Origin: Paragordius varius
Lineage: Eukaryota > Nematomorpha
Reading direction: 5' to 3'
Length of the DNA stretch: 64,000 nt
Assembly: GCA_964247055.1 (NCBI GenBank)
Contig: OZ176050.1
Span: 1,116,001-1,180,000, forward strand
Shown one piece after another: positions 42,501 through 56,444 of the stretch. Made by a program: the position numbers and the translations under genes. A model generated the notes under the pieces. It was given only the letters and a program-made list of their open reading frames with translations. It was not told where the DNA came from and made no database searches. How positions within the stretch are numbered: the stretch's first letter is position 1; each line of letters opens with the position of its first letter.

Positions 42501-43118
42501 AATCGGAAATTGGTCACCGGTGAACAAAATTATTTTATATACATTCTCTTAGTAAGACTACATCAAAATATAGAGATAGTTTGACAAACTCTTTCATATC
42601 CGATTTTTACAACGATACTTTAAAAATTAATGTATTAAACTAGTCGCATCAATACTCAAGTTAAACTTTATCCTTAAAAATCATATATTGGTCACCGGTG
42701 AACAAAATTATTTTTTATACATTCTCTTAGTAAGACTACATCAAAATATAGAGATAGTTTGACAAACTTTTTCATATCCGATTTTTACAACGATACTTTA
42801 AAAATTATGGTATTAAACCAGTCGCATCAATACTCAAGTTAAACTTTGTCCTTAAAAATCGGATATTGGTCACCGGTGAACAAAATTATTTTATATACAT
42901 TCTCTTAGTAAGACTACATCAAAATATAGAGATAGTTTGACAAACTCTTTCATATCCGATTTTTACAACGATACTTTAAAAATTAATGTATTAAACTAGT
43001 CGCATCAACACTCAAGTTAAACTTTATCCTTAAAAATCAGATATTGGTCACCGGTGAACAAAATAATTTTTTATACATTCTCTTAGTAAGACTACATATA
43101 AAAATATAGAGATAGTTT
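39561..43118. repeat. 3558-bp (20-monomer) tandem duplication, copy 2
   Basis: Head-to-tail copy of 36003-39560 with only scattered substitutions, for example ATATCCTATT and CGACACTTT. Every marker tested keeps a constant 3558-bp displacement, so no net length change was seen since duplication. Similarity ends shortly after ACATATAAAAATATAG, where this copy reads GATAGTATAAAAATT. Confidence 0.9.
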
Positions 43119-45620
43119 GACAAACTCTTTCATATCCGATTTTTACAACGATAGTATAAAAATTAATGTATAAAACTAGGCGTATCAATAAATCGCATCA
43201 ATACTCAAGTTAAACTTTGTCCTTAAAAATCGGATATTGGTCACCGGTGAACAAAATTATTTTTTATACATTCTCTTAGTAGCACTACATCAAAATATAG
43301 AGATAGTTTGGCAAACTGTTTCATGTCCGATTTTTACAACGATACTTTAAAAATTAATGTATAAAACTAGTCGAATCAATACTCAAGTTAAACTTTGTCC
43401 TTAAAAATCGGATATTGGTCACCGGTGAACAAAATTATTTTTTATACATTCTCTTAGTAAGACTACATCAAAATATAGAAATAGTTTGACAAACTCTTTC
43501 ATATCCGATTTTTACAACGATACTTTAAAAATTAATGTGTTAAACTAGTCGCATCAATACTCTTAAACTTTGTCCTTAAAAATCGGATATTGGTCACCGG
43601 TGAACAAAATAATTTTTATACATTCTCTTAGTAAGACTACAGCAAAATATAGAGATAGTTTGACAAATTCTTTCATATCAGATTTTTACAACGATACTTT
43701 AAAAATTAATGTATTAAACTAGTCGCATCAATACTCAAGTTAAACTTTGTCCTTAAAAATCGGATATTGGTCACCGGTGAACAAAATTATTTTTTATACA
43801 TTCTCTTAGTAGGACTACATCAAAATATAGAGATAGTTTGGCAAACTGTTTCATATCCGATTTTTACAACGATACTTTAAAAATTAATGTATTAAACTAT
43901 TCGCATCAATACTCAAGCTAAACATTGTCCTTAAAAATCGGATATTGGTCACCGGTGAACAAAACTATTTTTTATACATTCTCTTAGTAAGACTACATCA
44001 AAATATAGAGATAGTTTGACAAACTCTTTCATATCCGATTTTTACAACGATACTTTAAAAATTATGGTATTAAACCAGTCGCATCAATACTCAAGTTAAA
44101 CTTTGTCCTTAAAAATCGGATATTGTTCACCGGTGAACAAAATTATTTTTTATACATTCTCTTAGTAAGACTACATCAAAATATAGAGATAGTTTGACAA
44201 ACTCTTTCATATCCGATTTTTACAACGATACTTTAAAAATTATGGTATTAAACTAGTCGCATCAATACTCAAGTTAAACTTTGTCCTTAAAAATCGGATA
44301 TTGGTCACCGGTGAACAAAATTATTTTTTATACATTCTCTTAGTAAGACTACATCAAAATATAGAGATAGTTTGACAAACTCTTTCATATCCGATTTTTA
44401 CAACGATACCTTAAAAATTATGGTATTAAACTAGTCGCATCAATACTCAAGTTAAACTTTGTCCTTAAAAATCGGATATTGGTCACCGGTGAACAAAATT
44501 ATTTTTTATACATTCTCTTAGCAAGACTACATCAAAATATAGAGATAGTTTGACAAACTCTTTCATATCCGATTTTTACAACGATACTTTAAAAATTAAT
44601 GTATTAAACTAGTCGCATCAATACTCAAGCTAAACATTGTCCTTAAAAATCGGATATTGGTCACCGGTCAACAAAATTATTTTTTATACATTCTCTTAGC
44701 AAGACTACATCAAAATATAGAGATAGTTTGACAAACTCTTTCATATCCGATTTTTACAACGATACCTTAAAAATTATGGTATTAAACTAGTCGCATCAAT
44801 ACTCAAGTTAAACTTTGTCCTTAAAAATCGGATATTGGTCACCGGTGAACAAAATTATTTTTTATACATTCTCTTAGCAAGACTACATCAAAATATAGAG
44901 ATAGTTTGACAAACTCTTTCATATCCGATTTTTACAACGATACTTTAAAAATAAATGTATTAAACTAGTCGCATCAATACTCAAGCTAAACATTGTCCTT
45001 AAAAATCGGATATTGGTCACCGGTGAACAAACTATTTTTTATACATTCTCTTAGTAAGACTACATCAAAATATAGAGATAGTTTGACAAACTCTTTCACA
45101 TCCGATTTTTACAACGATACTTTAAAAATTAATGTATAAAACTAGTCGTATCAATAAATCGCATCAATACTCAAGTTAAACTTTGTCCTTAAAAATCGGA
45201 TATTGGTCACCGGTGAACAAAATTATTTTTTATACATTCTCTTAGTAGGACTACATCAAAATATAGAGATAGTTTGGCAAACTCTTTCATATCCGATTTT
45301 TACAACGATACTTTAAAAATCAATGTATAAAACTAGTCGCATCAATACTCAAGTTAAACTTTGTCCTTAAAAATCGGATATTGGTCACCGGTGAACAAAA
45401 TTATTTTTTATACATTCTCTTAGTAGGACTACATCAAAATATAGAGATAGTTTGGCAAACTGTTTCATAACCGATTTTTACAACGATACTTTAAAAATTA
45501 ATGTATTAAACTAGTTGCATCAATACTCAAGTTAAACTTTGTCCTTAAAAATCGGATATTGGTCACCGGTGAACAAAATTTTTTTTATACATTCTCTTAG
45601 TAAGACTACATCAAAATATA
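43119..45620. repeat. Array block shared with the 60.6-64 kb region
   Basis: Distinctive readings are CTAGGCGTATC, GTTTGGCAAACTGTTTC, TCGAATCAATAC, CTATTCGCATC, TTGTTCACCGG, CTTAGCAAGAC, AAAATAAATGTATT, GAACAAACTATT and TTTCACATCC. The same readings return near 60.6-64 kb, and several also at 49.3-51.2 kb. A 356-bp dimer repeat is marked by GATACCTTAAAAATTATGG (44406 and 44762 for ATACC). No gene is visible. Confidence 0.82.
44123..44140. repeat. 18-bp perfect palindrome variant of the CCGG box
   Basis: Here the usual TTGGTCACCGGTGAAC reads TTGTTCACCGGTGAACAA, extending the ordinary 10-bp palindrome to 18 perfect base pairs through one G-to-T change. An identical variant lies at 61051-61068, in a segment that is a displaced copy of this one. 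Confidence 0.9.
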
Positions 45621-46666
45621 GTAGTTTGATGAACTCTTTCATATCCGATTTTTACAACGATACTATTAAAATTAATGTATTAAACTAGTCGCATCAATAC
45701 TCAAGCTAAACATTGTCCTTAAAAATCGGATATTGGTCACCGGTGAACAAAACTATTTTTTATACATTCTCTTAGTAAGACTACATCAAAATATAGAGAT
45801 AGTTTGACAAACTCTTTCATATCCGATTTTTACAACGATACTTTAAAAATTAATGTATTAAACTAGTCGCATCAATACTCAAGCTAAACATTGTCCTTAA
45901 AAATCGGATATTGGTCACCGGTGACCAAAACTATTTTTTATACATTCTCTTAGTAAGACTACATCAATATATAGAAATAGTTTGACAAACTCTTTCATAT
46001 CCGATTTTTACAACGATACTTTAAAAATTATTAAAACTAGTCGTATCAATACTCAAGTTAAACTTTGCCCTTAAAAATCGAATATACCGGTGAACAAAAT
46101 TATTTTATATACATTCTCTTAGTAAGACTACATCAAAATATAGAGATAGTTTGACAAACTCTTTCATATCCGATTTTTACAACGATACTTTAAAAATTAA
46201 TGTATTAAACTAGTCGCATCAATACTCAAGCTAAACATTGTCCTTAAAAATCGGATATTGGTCACCGGTGACCAAAACTATTTTTTATACATTCTCTTAG
46301 TAAGACTACATCAATATATAGAAATAGTTTGACAAACTCTTTCATATCCGATTTTTACAACGATACTTTAAAAATTATTAAAACTAGTCGTATCAATACT
46401 CAAGTTAAACTTTGCCCTTAAAAATCGAATATACCGGTGAACAAAATTATTTTTTATACATTCTCTTAGTAGGACTACATCAAAATATAGAGATAGTATG
46501 GCAAACTTTTTCATAATCGATTTTTACAACGATACTTTAAAAATTAATGTATAAAACTAGTTGCATCAATACTCAAGTTAAACTTTGTCCTTAAAAATCG
46601 GATATTGGTCACCGGTGAACAAAATTTTTTTTATACATTCTCTTAGTAAGACTACATCAAAATATA
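45621..46666. repeat. Six-monomer A-E derivative (1046 bp), order A-B-C-B-C-E
   Basis: The B-C pair is doubled and the long D type is missing compared with the A-B-C-D-E unit at 29.8 kb. The sequence types themselves are the same. Confidence 0.8.
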
Positions 46667-47907
46667 GTAGTTTGATGAACTCTTTCATATCCGATTTTTA
46701 CAACGATACTATTAAAATTAATGTATTAAACTAGTCGCATCAATACTCAAGCTAAACATTGTCCTTAAAAATCGGATATTGGTCACCGGTGAACAAAACT
46801 ATTTTTTATACATTCTCTTAGTAAGATTACATCAAAATATAGAGATAGTTTGACAAACTCTTTCATATCCGATTTTTACAACGATACTTTAAAAATTAAT
46901 GTATTAAACTAGTCGCATCAATACTCAAGTTAAACTTTGTCCTTAAAAATCGGATATTGGTCACCGGTGAACAAAATTATTTTTTATACATTCTCTTAGT
47001 AAGACTACATCAAAATATAGAGATAGTTTGACAAACTCTTTCATATCCGATTTTTACAACGATACTTTAAAAATTATGGTATTAAACCAGTCGCATCAAT
47101 ACTCAAGTTAAACTTTGTCCTTAAAAATCGGATATTGGTCACAGGTAAACAAAATTTTTTTTTATACATTCTCTTAGTAAGACTACATCAAAATATAGAG
47201 ATAGTTTGACAAACTCTTTCATATCCGATTTTTACAACGATACTTTAAAAATTAATGTATTAAACTAGTCGCATCAATACTCAAGCTAAACATTGTCCTT
47301 AAAAATCGGATATTGGTCACCGGTGACCAAAACTATTTTTTATACATTCTCTTAGTAAGACTCAATATATAGAAATAGTTTGACAAACTCTTTCATATCC
47401 GATTTTTACAACGATACTTTAAAAATTATTAAAACTAGTCGTATCAATACTCAAGTTAAACTTTGCCCTTAAAAATCGAATTTACCGGTGAACAAAATTA
47501 TTTTATATACATTCTCTTAGTAAGACTACATCAAAATATAGAGATAGTTTGACAAACTCTTTCATATCCGATTTTTACAACGATATTTAAAAATTAATGT
47601 ATATAACTAGTCGTATCAATAAATCGCATCAATACTCAAGTTAAACTTTGTCCTTAAAAATCGGATATTGGTCACCGGTGAACAAAATTATTTTTTATAC
47701 ATTCTCTTAGTAGGACTACATCAAAATATAGAGATAGTATGGCAAACTTTTTCATAATCGATTTTTACAACGATACTTTAAAAATTAATGTATAAAACTA
47801 GTTGCATCAATACTCAAGTTAAACTTTGTCCTTAAAAATCGGATATTGGTCACCGGTGAACAAAATTTTTTTTATACATTCTCTTAGTAAGACTACATCA
47901 AAATATA
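46667..47907. repeat. Seven-monomer A-E derivative (1241 bp)
   Basis: Matches the 1235-1238-bp seven-monomer units at 31.6 and 33.2 kb in order, including the CACAGGTAAAC variant followed by a long T run. The same derivative therefore exists in two separate parts of the array. Confidence 0.8.
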
Positions 47908-48775
47908 GTAGTTTGATGAACTCTTTCATATCCGATTTTTACAACGATACTATTAAAATTAATGTATTAAACTAGTCGCATCAATACTCAAGCTAAACAT
48001 TGTCCTTAAAAATCGGATATTGGTCACCGGTGAACAAAACTATTTTTTATACATTCTCTTAGTAAGACTACATCAATATATAGAAATAGTTTGACAAACT
48101 CTTTCATATCCGATTTTTACAACGATACTTTAAAAATTATTAAAACTAGTCGTATCAATACTCAAGTTAAACTTTGCCCTTAAAAATCGAATATACCGGT
48201 GAACAAAATTATTTTATATACATTCTCTTAGTAAGACTACATCAAAATATAGAGATAGTTTGACAAACTCTTTCATATCCGATTTTTACAACGATACTTT
48301 AAAAATTAATGTATTAAACTAGTCGCATCAATACTCAAGCTAAACATTGTCCTTAAAAATCGGATATTGGTCACCGGTGACCAAAACTATTTTTTATACA
48401 TTCTCTTAGTAAGACTACATCAATATATAGAAATAGTTTGACAAACTCTTTCATATCCGATTTTTACAACGATACTTTAAAAATTATTAAAACTAGTCGT
48501 ATCAATACTCAAGTTAAACTTTGCCCTTAAAAATCGAATATACCGGTGAACAAAATTATTTTTTATACATTCTCTTAGTAGGACTACATCAAAATATAGA
48601 GATAGTATGGCAAACTTTTTCATAATCGATTTTTACAACGATACTTTAAAAATTAATGTATAAAACTAGTTGCATCAATACTCAAGTTAAACTTTGTCCT
48701 TAAAAATCGGATATTGGTCACCGGTGAACAAAATTTTTTTTATACATTCTCTTAGTAAGACTACATCAAAATATA
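47908..48775. repeat. Five-monomer A-C-B-C-E derivative (868 bp)
   Basis: Here A is followed directly by C, then B, C and E. The next stretch (48776 onward) again starts A-C, so the order was partly copied before the array passes to GATAGTTTG/AAATCAATG monomers near 49.17 kb. Confidence 0.78.
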
Positions 48776-49299
48776 GTAGTTTGATGAACTCTTTCATATC
48801 CGATTTTTACAACGATACTATTAAAATTAATGTATTAAACTAGTCGCATCAATACTCAAGCTAAACATTGTCCTTAAAAATCGGATATTGGTCACCGGTG
48901 AACAAAACTATTTTTTATACATTCTCTTAGTAAGACTACATCAATATATAGAAATAGTTTGACAAACTCTTTCATATCCGATTTTTACAACGATACTTTA
49001 AAAATTATTAAAACTAGTCGTATCAATACTCAAGTTAAACTTTGCCCTTAAAAATCGAATATACCGGTGAACAAAATTATTTTATATACATTCTCTTAGT
49101 AAGACTACATCAAAATATAGAGATAGTTTGACAAACTCTTTCATATCCGATTTTTACAACGATACTTTAAAAATCAATGTATAAAACTAGTCGCATCAAT
49201 ACTCAAGTTAAACTTTGTCCTTAAAAATCGGATATTGGTCACCGGTGAACAAACTATTTTTTATACATTCTCTTAGTAAGACTACATCAAAATATAGAG

Positions 49300-51261
49300 A
49301 TAGTTTGACAAACTCTTTCACATCCGATTTTTACAACGATACTTTAAAAATTAATGTATAAAACTAGTCGTATCAATAAATCGCATCAATACTCAAGTTA
49401 AACTTTGTCCTTAAAAATCGGATATTGGTCACCGGTGAACAAAATTATTTTTTATACATTCTCTTAGTAGGACTACATCAAAATATAGAGATAGTTTGAC
49501 AAACTCTTTCACATCCGATTTTTACAACGATACTTTAAAAATTAATGTATAAAACTAGTCGTATCAATAAATCGCATCAATACTCAAGTTAAACTTTGTC
49601 CTTAAAAATCGGATATTGGTCACCGGTGAACAAAATTATTTTTTATACATTCTCTTAGTAGGACTACATCAAAATATAGAGATAGTTTGGCAAACTCTTT
49701 CATATCCGATTTTTACAACGATACTTTAAAAATCAATGTATAAAACTAGTCGCATCAATACTCAAGTTAAACTTTGTCCTTAAAAATCGAATATTGGTCA
49801 CCGGTGAACAAAATAATTTTTTATACATTCTCTTAGTAAGACTACATATAAAAATATAGAGATAGTTTGACAAACTCTTTCATATCCGATTTTTACAACG
49901 ATACTATAAAAATTAATGTATAAAACTAGGCGTATCAATAAAATGCATCAATACTCAAGTTAAACTTTGTCCTTAAAAATCGGATATTGGTCACCGGTGA
50001 ACAAAATTATTTTTTATACATTCTCTTAGTAGGACTACATCAAAATATAGAGATAGTTTGGCAAACTGTTTCATATCCGATTTTTACAACGATACTTTAA
50101 ATATTAATGTAAAAAACTAGTCGCATCAATACTCAAGTTAAACTTTGTCCTTAAAAATCGAATATTGGTCACCGGTGAACAAAATTATTTTTTATACATT
50201 CTCTTAGTAAGACTACATCAAAATATAGAAATAGTTTGACAAACTCTTTCATATCCGATTTTTACAACGATACTTTAAAAATTAATGTATTAAACTAGTC
50301 GCATCAATACTCAAGCTAAACATTGTCCTTAAAAATCGGATATTGGTCACCGGTGAACAAAACTATTTTTTATACATTCTCTTAGTAAGACTACATCAAA
50401 ATATAGAGATAGTTTGACAAACTCTTTCATATCCGATTTTTACAACGATACTTTAAAAATTAATGTATTAAACTAGTCGCATCAATACTCAATTTAAACT
50501 TTGTCCTTAAAAATCGGATATTGGTCACCGGTGAACAAAATTATTTTTTATACATTCTCTTAGCAAGACTACATCAAAATATAGAGATAGTTTGACAAAC
50601 TCTTTCATATCCGATTTTTACAACGATACTTTAAAAATAAATGTATTAAACTAGTCGCATCAATACTCAAGCTAAACATTGTCCTTAAAAATCGGATATT
50701 GGTCACCGGTGAACAAACTATTTTTTATACATTCTCTTAGTAAGACTACATCAAAATATAGAGATAGTTTGACAAACTCTTTCACATCCGATTTTAACAA
50801 CGATACTTTAAAAATTAATGTATAAAACTAGTCGTATCAATAAATCGCATCAATACTCAAGTTAAACTTTGTCCTTAAAAATCGGATATTGGTCACCGGT
50901 GAACAAAATTATTTTTTATACATTCTCTTAGTAGGACTACATCAAAATATAGAGATAGTTTGGCAAACTCTTTCATATCCGATTTTTACAACGATACTTT
51001 AAAAATCAATGTATAAAACTAGTCGCATCAATACTCAAGTTAAACTTTGTCCTTAAAAATCGGATATTGGTCACCGGTGAACAAAATTATTTTTTATACA
51101 TTCTCTTAGTAGGACTACATCAAAATATAGAGATAGTTTGGCAAACTGTTTCATAACCGATTTTTACAACGATACTTTAAAAATTAATGTATTAAACTAG
51201 TCGCATCAATAATCAGGTTAAACTTTATCCTTAAAAATTGGATATTGGTCACCGGTGTACA
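49300..51261. repeat. Array block with TTTCACATCC long monomers and TTTGGCAAACTGTTTC types
   Basis: Two adjacent 191-bp monomers carrying CACATCC (49319 and 49510) form a one-monomer duplication. The stretch 50.6-51.2 kb repeats 44.9-45.5 kb (CACATCC at 45098 and 50783, a 5685-bp shift). Nothing but satellite is present. Confidence 0.8.
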
Positions 51262-52690
51262 AAATAATTTTTTATACATTCTCTTAGTAAGACTACATCA
51301 AAATATAGAGATAGTTTGACAAACTCTTTCATATCCGATTTTTACAGCGATACTTTAAAAATTATTGGCTTAAACCAGTCGCATTAATACTCAAGTTAAA
51401 CTTTGTCCTTAAAAATCGGATATTGGTCACCGGTGCACAAAATTATTTTTTATACATTCTCTTAGTGGGACTACATCAAAATATAGAGATAATTTCGCAA
51501 ACTCTTTCATATCCGATTTTTACAACGATACTTTAAAAATTAATGTATAAAACTAGTCGCATCAATACTCAAGTTAAATTTTGTCCTTAAAAATGGGATA
51601 TTGGTCACCGGTGAACAAAACTATTTTTTATACATTATCTTAGTAAGACTACATCAAAATATAGAGATAGTTTGACAAACTCTTTCATATCCGATTTTTA
51701 CAACGATACTTTTAAAATTAATGTATAAAACTAGTCGCATCTATAATCAGGTTAAACTTTATCCTTAAAAATTGGATATTGGTCACCGGTGTACAAAATA
51801 ATTTTTTATACATTCTCTTAGTAAGACTACATCAAAATATAGAGATAGTTTGACAAACTCTTTCATATCCGATTTTTACAACGATACTTTAAAAATTAAT
51901 GTGTTAAACTAGTCGCATCAATACTCAAGTTAAACTTTGTCCTTAATAATCGCGGATATTGGTTACCGGTGAACAAAATAATTTTTTATACATTCTCTTA
52001 GTAAGACTACATCAAAATATAGAGATAGTTTGACAAACTCTTTCATATCCGATTTTTACAGCGATACTTTAAAAATTATTGGCTTAAACCAGTCGCATTA
52101 ATACTCAAGTTAAACTTTGTCCTTAAAAATCGGATATTGGTCACCGGTGCACAAAATTATTTTTTATACATTCTCTTAGTGGGACTACATCAAAATATAG
52201 AGATAATTTCGCAAACTCTTTCATATCCGATTTTTACAACGATACTTTAAAAATTAATGTATAAAACTAGTCGCATCAATACTCAAGTTAAATTTTGTCC
52301 TTAAAAATGGGATATTGGTCACCGGTGAACAAAACTATTTTTTATACATTATCTTAGTAAGACTACATCAGAAATATAGAGATAGTTTGACAAACTCTTT
52401 CATATCCGATTTTTACAACGATACTTTTAAAATTAATGTATAAAACTAGTCGCATCTATAATCAGGTTAAACTTTATCCTTAAAAATCGAATATTGGTCA
52501 CCGGTGAACAAAATTATTTTTTATACATTCTCTTAGTAAGACTACATCAAAATATAGAGATAGTTTGGCAAACTCTTTCATATCCGATTTTTACAACGAT
52601 ACTTTAAAAATTAATGTATAAAACTAGTCGTATCAATAAGTCGCATCAATACTCAAGTTAAACTTTGTCCTTAAAAATCGGATATTGGTT
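51262..52690. repeat. 714-bp spaced duplication of about three monomers
   Basis: GGCTTAAACC (51367 and 52081), GATAATTTCGCAAAC and CTATAATCAGG (51745 and 52460) repeat at 714-715 bp. Similarity covers about 51262-51775 and 51976-52489. The extra base comes from an ACATCAGAAATATAG insertion in the second copy. Confidence 0.82.
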
Positions 52691-52910
52691 ACCGGTGAAC
52701 AAAATTATTTTTTATACATCTCTTAGTAAGACTACATCAAAATATAGAGAATGTTTGACAAATTCTTTCATATCCGATTTTTACAACGATACTTTAAAAA
52801 TTAATGTATTAAACTAGCCGCATCAATACTCAAGTTAAACTTTGTCCTTAATAATCGCGGATATTGGTTACCGGTGAACAAAATAATTTTTTATACATTC
52901 TCTTAGTAAG

Positions 52911-53792
52911 ACTACATCAAAATATAGAGATAGTTTGACAAACTCTTTCATATCCGATTTTTACAACGATACTTTAAAAATTAATGTATAAAACTAGTCG
53001 CATCAATACTCAAGTTAAACTTTGTCCTTAAAAATCGGATATTGGTCACCGGTGAACAAAATTATTTTTTATACATTCTCTTAGCAAGACTACATCAAAA
53101 TATAGAGATAGTTTGACAAACTCTTTCATATCCGATTTTTACAACGATACTTTAAAAATTAATGTATAAAACTAGTCGCATCAATACTCAAGTTAAACTT
53201 TGTCCTTAAAAATGGGATATTGGTCACCGGTCAACAAAACTATTTTTTATACATTGTCTTAGTAAGACTACATCAAAATATAGAGATAGTTTGACAAACT
53301 CTTTCATATCCGATTTTTACAACGATACTTTTAAAATTAATGTATAAAACTAGTCGCATCAATAATCAGGTTAAACTTTATCCTTAAAAATTGGATATTG
53401 GTCACCGGTGTACAAAATAATTTTTTATACATTCTCTTAGTAAGACTACATCAAAATATAGAGAATGTTTGACAAATTCTTTCATATCCGATTTTTACAA
53501 CGATACTTTAATGTATTAAACTAGTCGCATCAATACTCAAGTTAAACTTTGTTTTTAAAAATCGCGGATATTGGTCACCGGTGAACAAAATAATTTTTTA
53601 TACATTCTCTTAGTAAGACTACATCAAAATATAGAGATAGTTTGACAAACTCTTTCATATTCGATTACAACGCTACTTTAAAAATTTATGTATTAAACTA
53701 GTCGCATCAATACTCAAGTTAAACTTTGTCCTTAAAAATCGGATATTGGTCACCGGTGAACAAAATTATTTTTTATACATTCTCTTAGCAAG
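52911..53792. repeat. 882-bp five-monomer HOR, copy 1
   Basis: Markers CCGGTCAACAAAAC (TCAAC at 53231), AATCAGG (53364) and GTTTTTAAAAATCGCGG (53551) all recur 882 bp later. The unit includes shortened monomers (ACTTTAATGTATT and TTCGATTACAACGC). Confidence 0.9.
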
Positions 53793-54674
53793 ACTACATC
53801 AAAATATAGAGATAGTTTGACAAACTCTTTCATATCCGATTTTTACAACGATACTTTAAAAATTAATGTATAAAACTAGTCGCATCAATACTCAAGTTAA
53901 ACTTTGTCCTTAAAAATCGGATATTGGTCACCGGTGAACAAAATTATTTTTTATACATTCTCTTAGCAAGACTACATCAAAATATAGAGATAGTTTGACA
54001 AACTCTTTCATATCCGATTTTTACAACGATACTTTAAAAATTAATGTATAAAACTAGTCGCATCAATACTCAAGTTAAACTTTGTCCTTAAAAATGGGAT
54101 ATTGGTCACCGGTCAACAAAACTATTTTTTATACATTGTCTTAGTAAGACTACATCAAAATATAGAGATAGTTTGACAAACTCTTTCATATCCGATTTTT
54201 ACAACGATACTTTTAAAATTAATGTATAAAACTAGTCGCATCAATAATCAGGTTAAACTTTATCCTTAAAAATTGGATATTGGTCACCGGTGTACAAAAT
54301 AATTTTTTATACATTCTCTTAGTAAGACTACATCAAAATATAGAGAATGTTTGACAAATTCTTTCATATCCGATTTTTACAACGATACTTTAATGTATTA
54401 AACTAGTCGCATCAATACTCAAGTTAAACTTTGTTTTTAAAAATCGCGGATATTGGTCACCGGTGAACAAAATAATTTTTTATACATTCTCTTAGTAAGA
54501 CTACATCAAAATATAGAGATAGTTTGACAAAGTCTTTCATATTCGATTACAACGCTACTTTAAAAATTTATGTATTAAACTAGTCGCATCAATACTCAAG
54601 TTAAACTTTGTCCTTAAAAATCGGATATTGGTCACCGGTGAACAAAATTATTTTTTATACATTCTCTTAGCAAG
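53793..54674. repeat. 882-bp five-monomer HOR, copy 2
   Basis: Head-to-tail repeat of 52911-53792 with the same private deletions; I saw one difference, CAAAGTCTTTC for CAAACTCTTTC. The near-identity indicates a recent event. Confidence 0.9.
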
Positions 54675-56444
54675 ACTACATCAAAATATAGAGATAGTTT
54701 GACAAACTCTTTCATATCCGATTTTTACAACGATACTTTAAAAATTAATGTATATAACTAGTCGCATCAATACTCAAATTAAACTTTGTTCTTAAAAATC
54801 GAATATTGGTCACCGGTGAACAAAATTATTTTTTTTACATTCTCTTAGCAAGACTACATCAAAATATAGAGATAGTTTGACAAACTCTTTCATATCCGAT
54901 TTTTACAACGATACTTTATAAATTAATGTATAAAACTAGTCGTATCAATAAGTCGCATCAATACTCAAGTTAAACTTTGTCCTTAAAAATCGGATATTGG
55001 TCACCGGTGAACAAAATTATTTTTTATACATTCTATTAGTAGGACTAAAATATAGAGATAGTTTGGCAAACTCTTTCATATCCGATTTTTACAACGATAC
55101 TTTATAAATTGTATAAAACTAGTCGCATCAATACTCAAGTTAAACTTTGTCCTTAAAAATCGAATATTGGTCACCGGTGAACAAAATTATTTTTTATACA
55201 TTTTCTTAGTAAGACTACATCAAAATATAGAAATAGTTTGACAAACTCTTTCATATCCGATTTTTACAACGATACTTTAAAAATTAATGTGTTAAACTAG
55301 TCGCATCAATAAGTCGCATCAATACTCAAGTTAAACTTTGTCCTTAAAAATCGGATATTGGTCACCGGTGAACAAAATTATTTTTTATACATTTTCTTAG
55401 TAAGACTACATCAAAATATAGAGATAGTTTGACAAACTCTTCCTATCCGATCTTTACAACGATACTTTAAAAATTAATGTGTTAAACTAGTTGCATCAAT
55501 ACTCAAGTTAAACTTTGTCCTTAAAAATCGGATATTGGTCACCGGTGAACAAATTTTTTTTTATACATTCTCTTAGTAAGACTACATCAAAATATAGTAG
55601 TTTGATAAACTCTTTCATATCCGATTTTTACAACGATACTATTAAAATTAATGTATTAAACTAGTCGCATCAATACTCAAGCTAAACATTGTCCTTAAAA
55701 ATCGGATATTGGTCACCGGTGAACAAAACTATTTTTTATACATTCTCTTAGTAAGACTACATCAAAATATAGAGATAGTTTGACAAACTCTTTCATATCC
55801 GATTTTTACAACGATACTTTAAAAATTAATGTATTAAACTAGTCGCATCAATACTCAAGCTAAACATTGTCCTTAAAAATCGGATATTGGTCACCGGTGA
55901 CCAAAACTATTTTTTATACATTCTCTTAGTAAGACTACATCAATATATAGAAATAGTTTGACAAACTCTTTCATATCCGATTTTTACAACGATACTTTAA
56001 AAATTATTAAAACTAGTCGTATCAATACTCAAGTTAAACTTTGCCCTTAAAAATCGAATATACCGGTGAACAAAATTATTTTATATACATTCTCTTAGTA
56101 AGACTACATCAAAATATAGAGATAGTTTGACAAACTCTTTCATATCCGATTTTTACAACGATATTTAAAAATTAATGTATATAACTAGTCGTATCAATAA
56201 ATCGCATCAATACTCAAGTTAAACTTTGTCCTTAAAAATCGGATATTGGTCACCGGTGAACAAAATTATTTTTTATACATTCTCTTAGTAGGACTACATC
56301 AAAATATAGAGATAGTATGGCAAACTTTTTCATAATCGATTTTTACAACGATACTTTAAAAATTAATGTATAAAACTAGTTGCATCAATACTCAAGTTAA
56401 ACTTTGTCCTTAAAAATCGGATATTGGTCACCGGTGAACAAAAC
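54675..56444. repeat. Array block leading into an A-B-C-D-E unit
   Basis: It begins with degenerate monomers (GTATATAAC, a 6-bp loss at GGACTAAAATATAG, and TCTTCCTATCCGATC). An intact A-B-C-D-E order follows from 55597 (GTAGTTTG), where E joins a standard monomer and no new A follows. No gene is visible. Confidence 0.78.

Noticed and set aside
36003-43118. Assembly artefact as the explanation for the long near-identical copies
   Set aside because: It cannot be excluded from sequence alone, but the copies differ by scattered substitutions (for example ATATCCTATT and CGACACTTT in copy 2). That fits true duplication better than a repeated contig segment. Spanning long reads would settle it.
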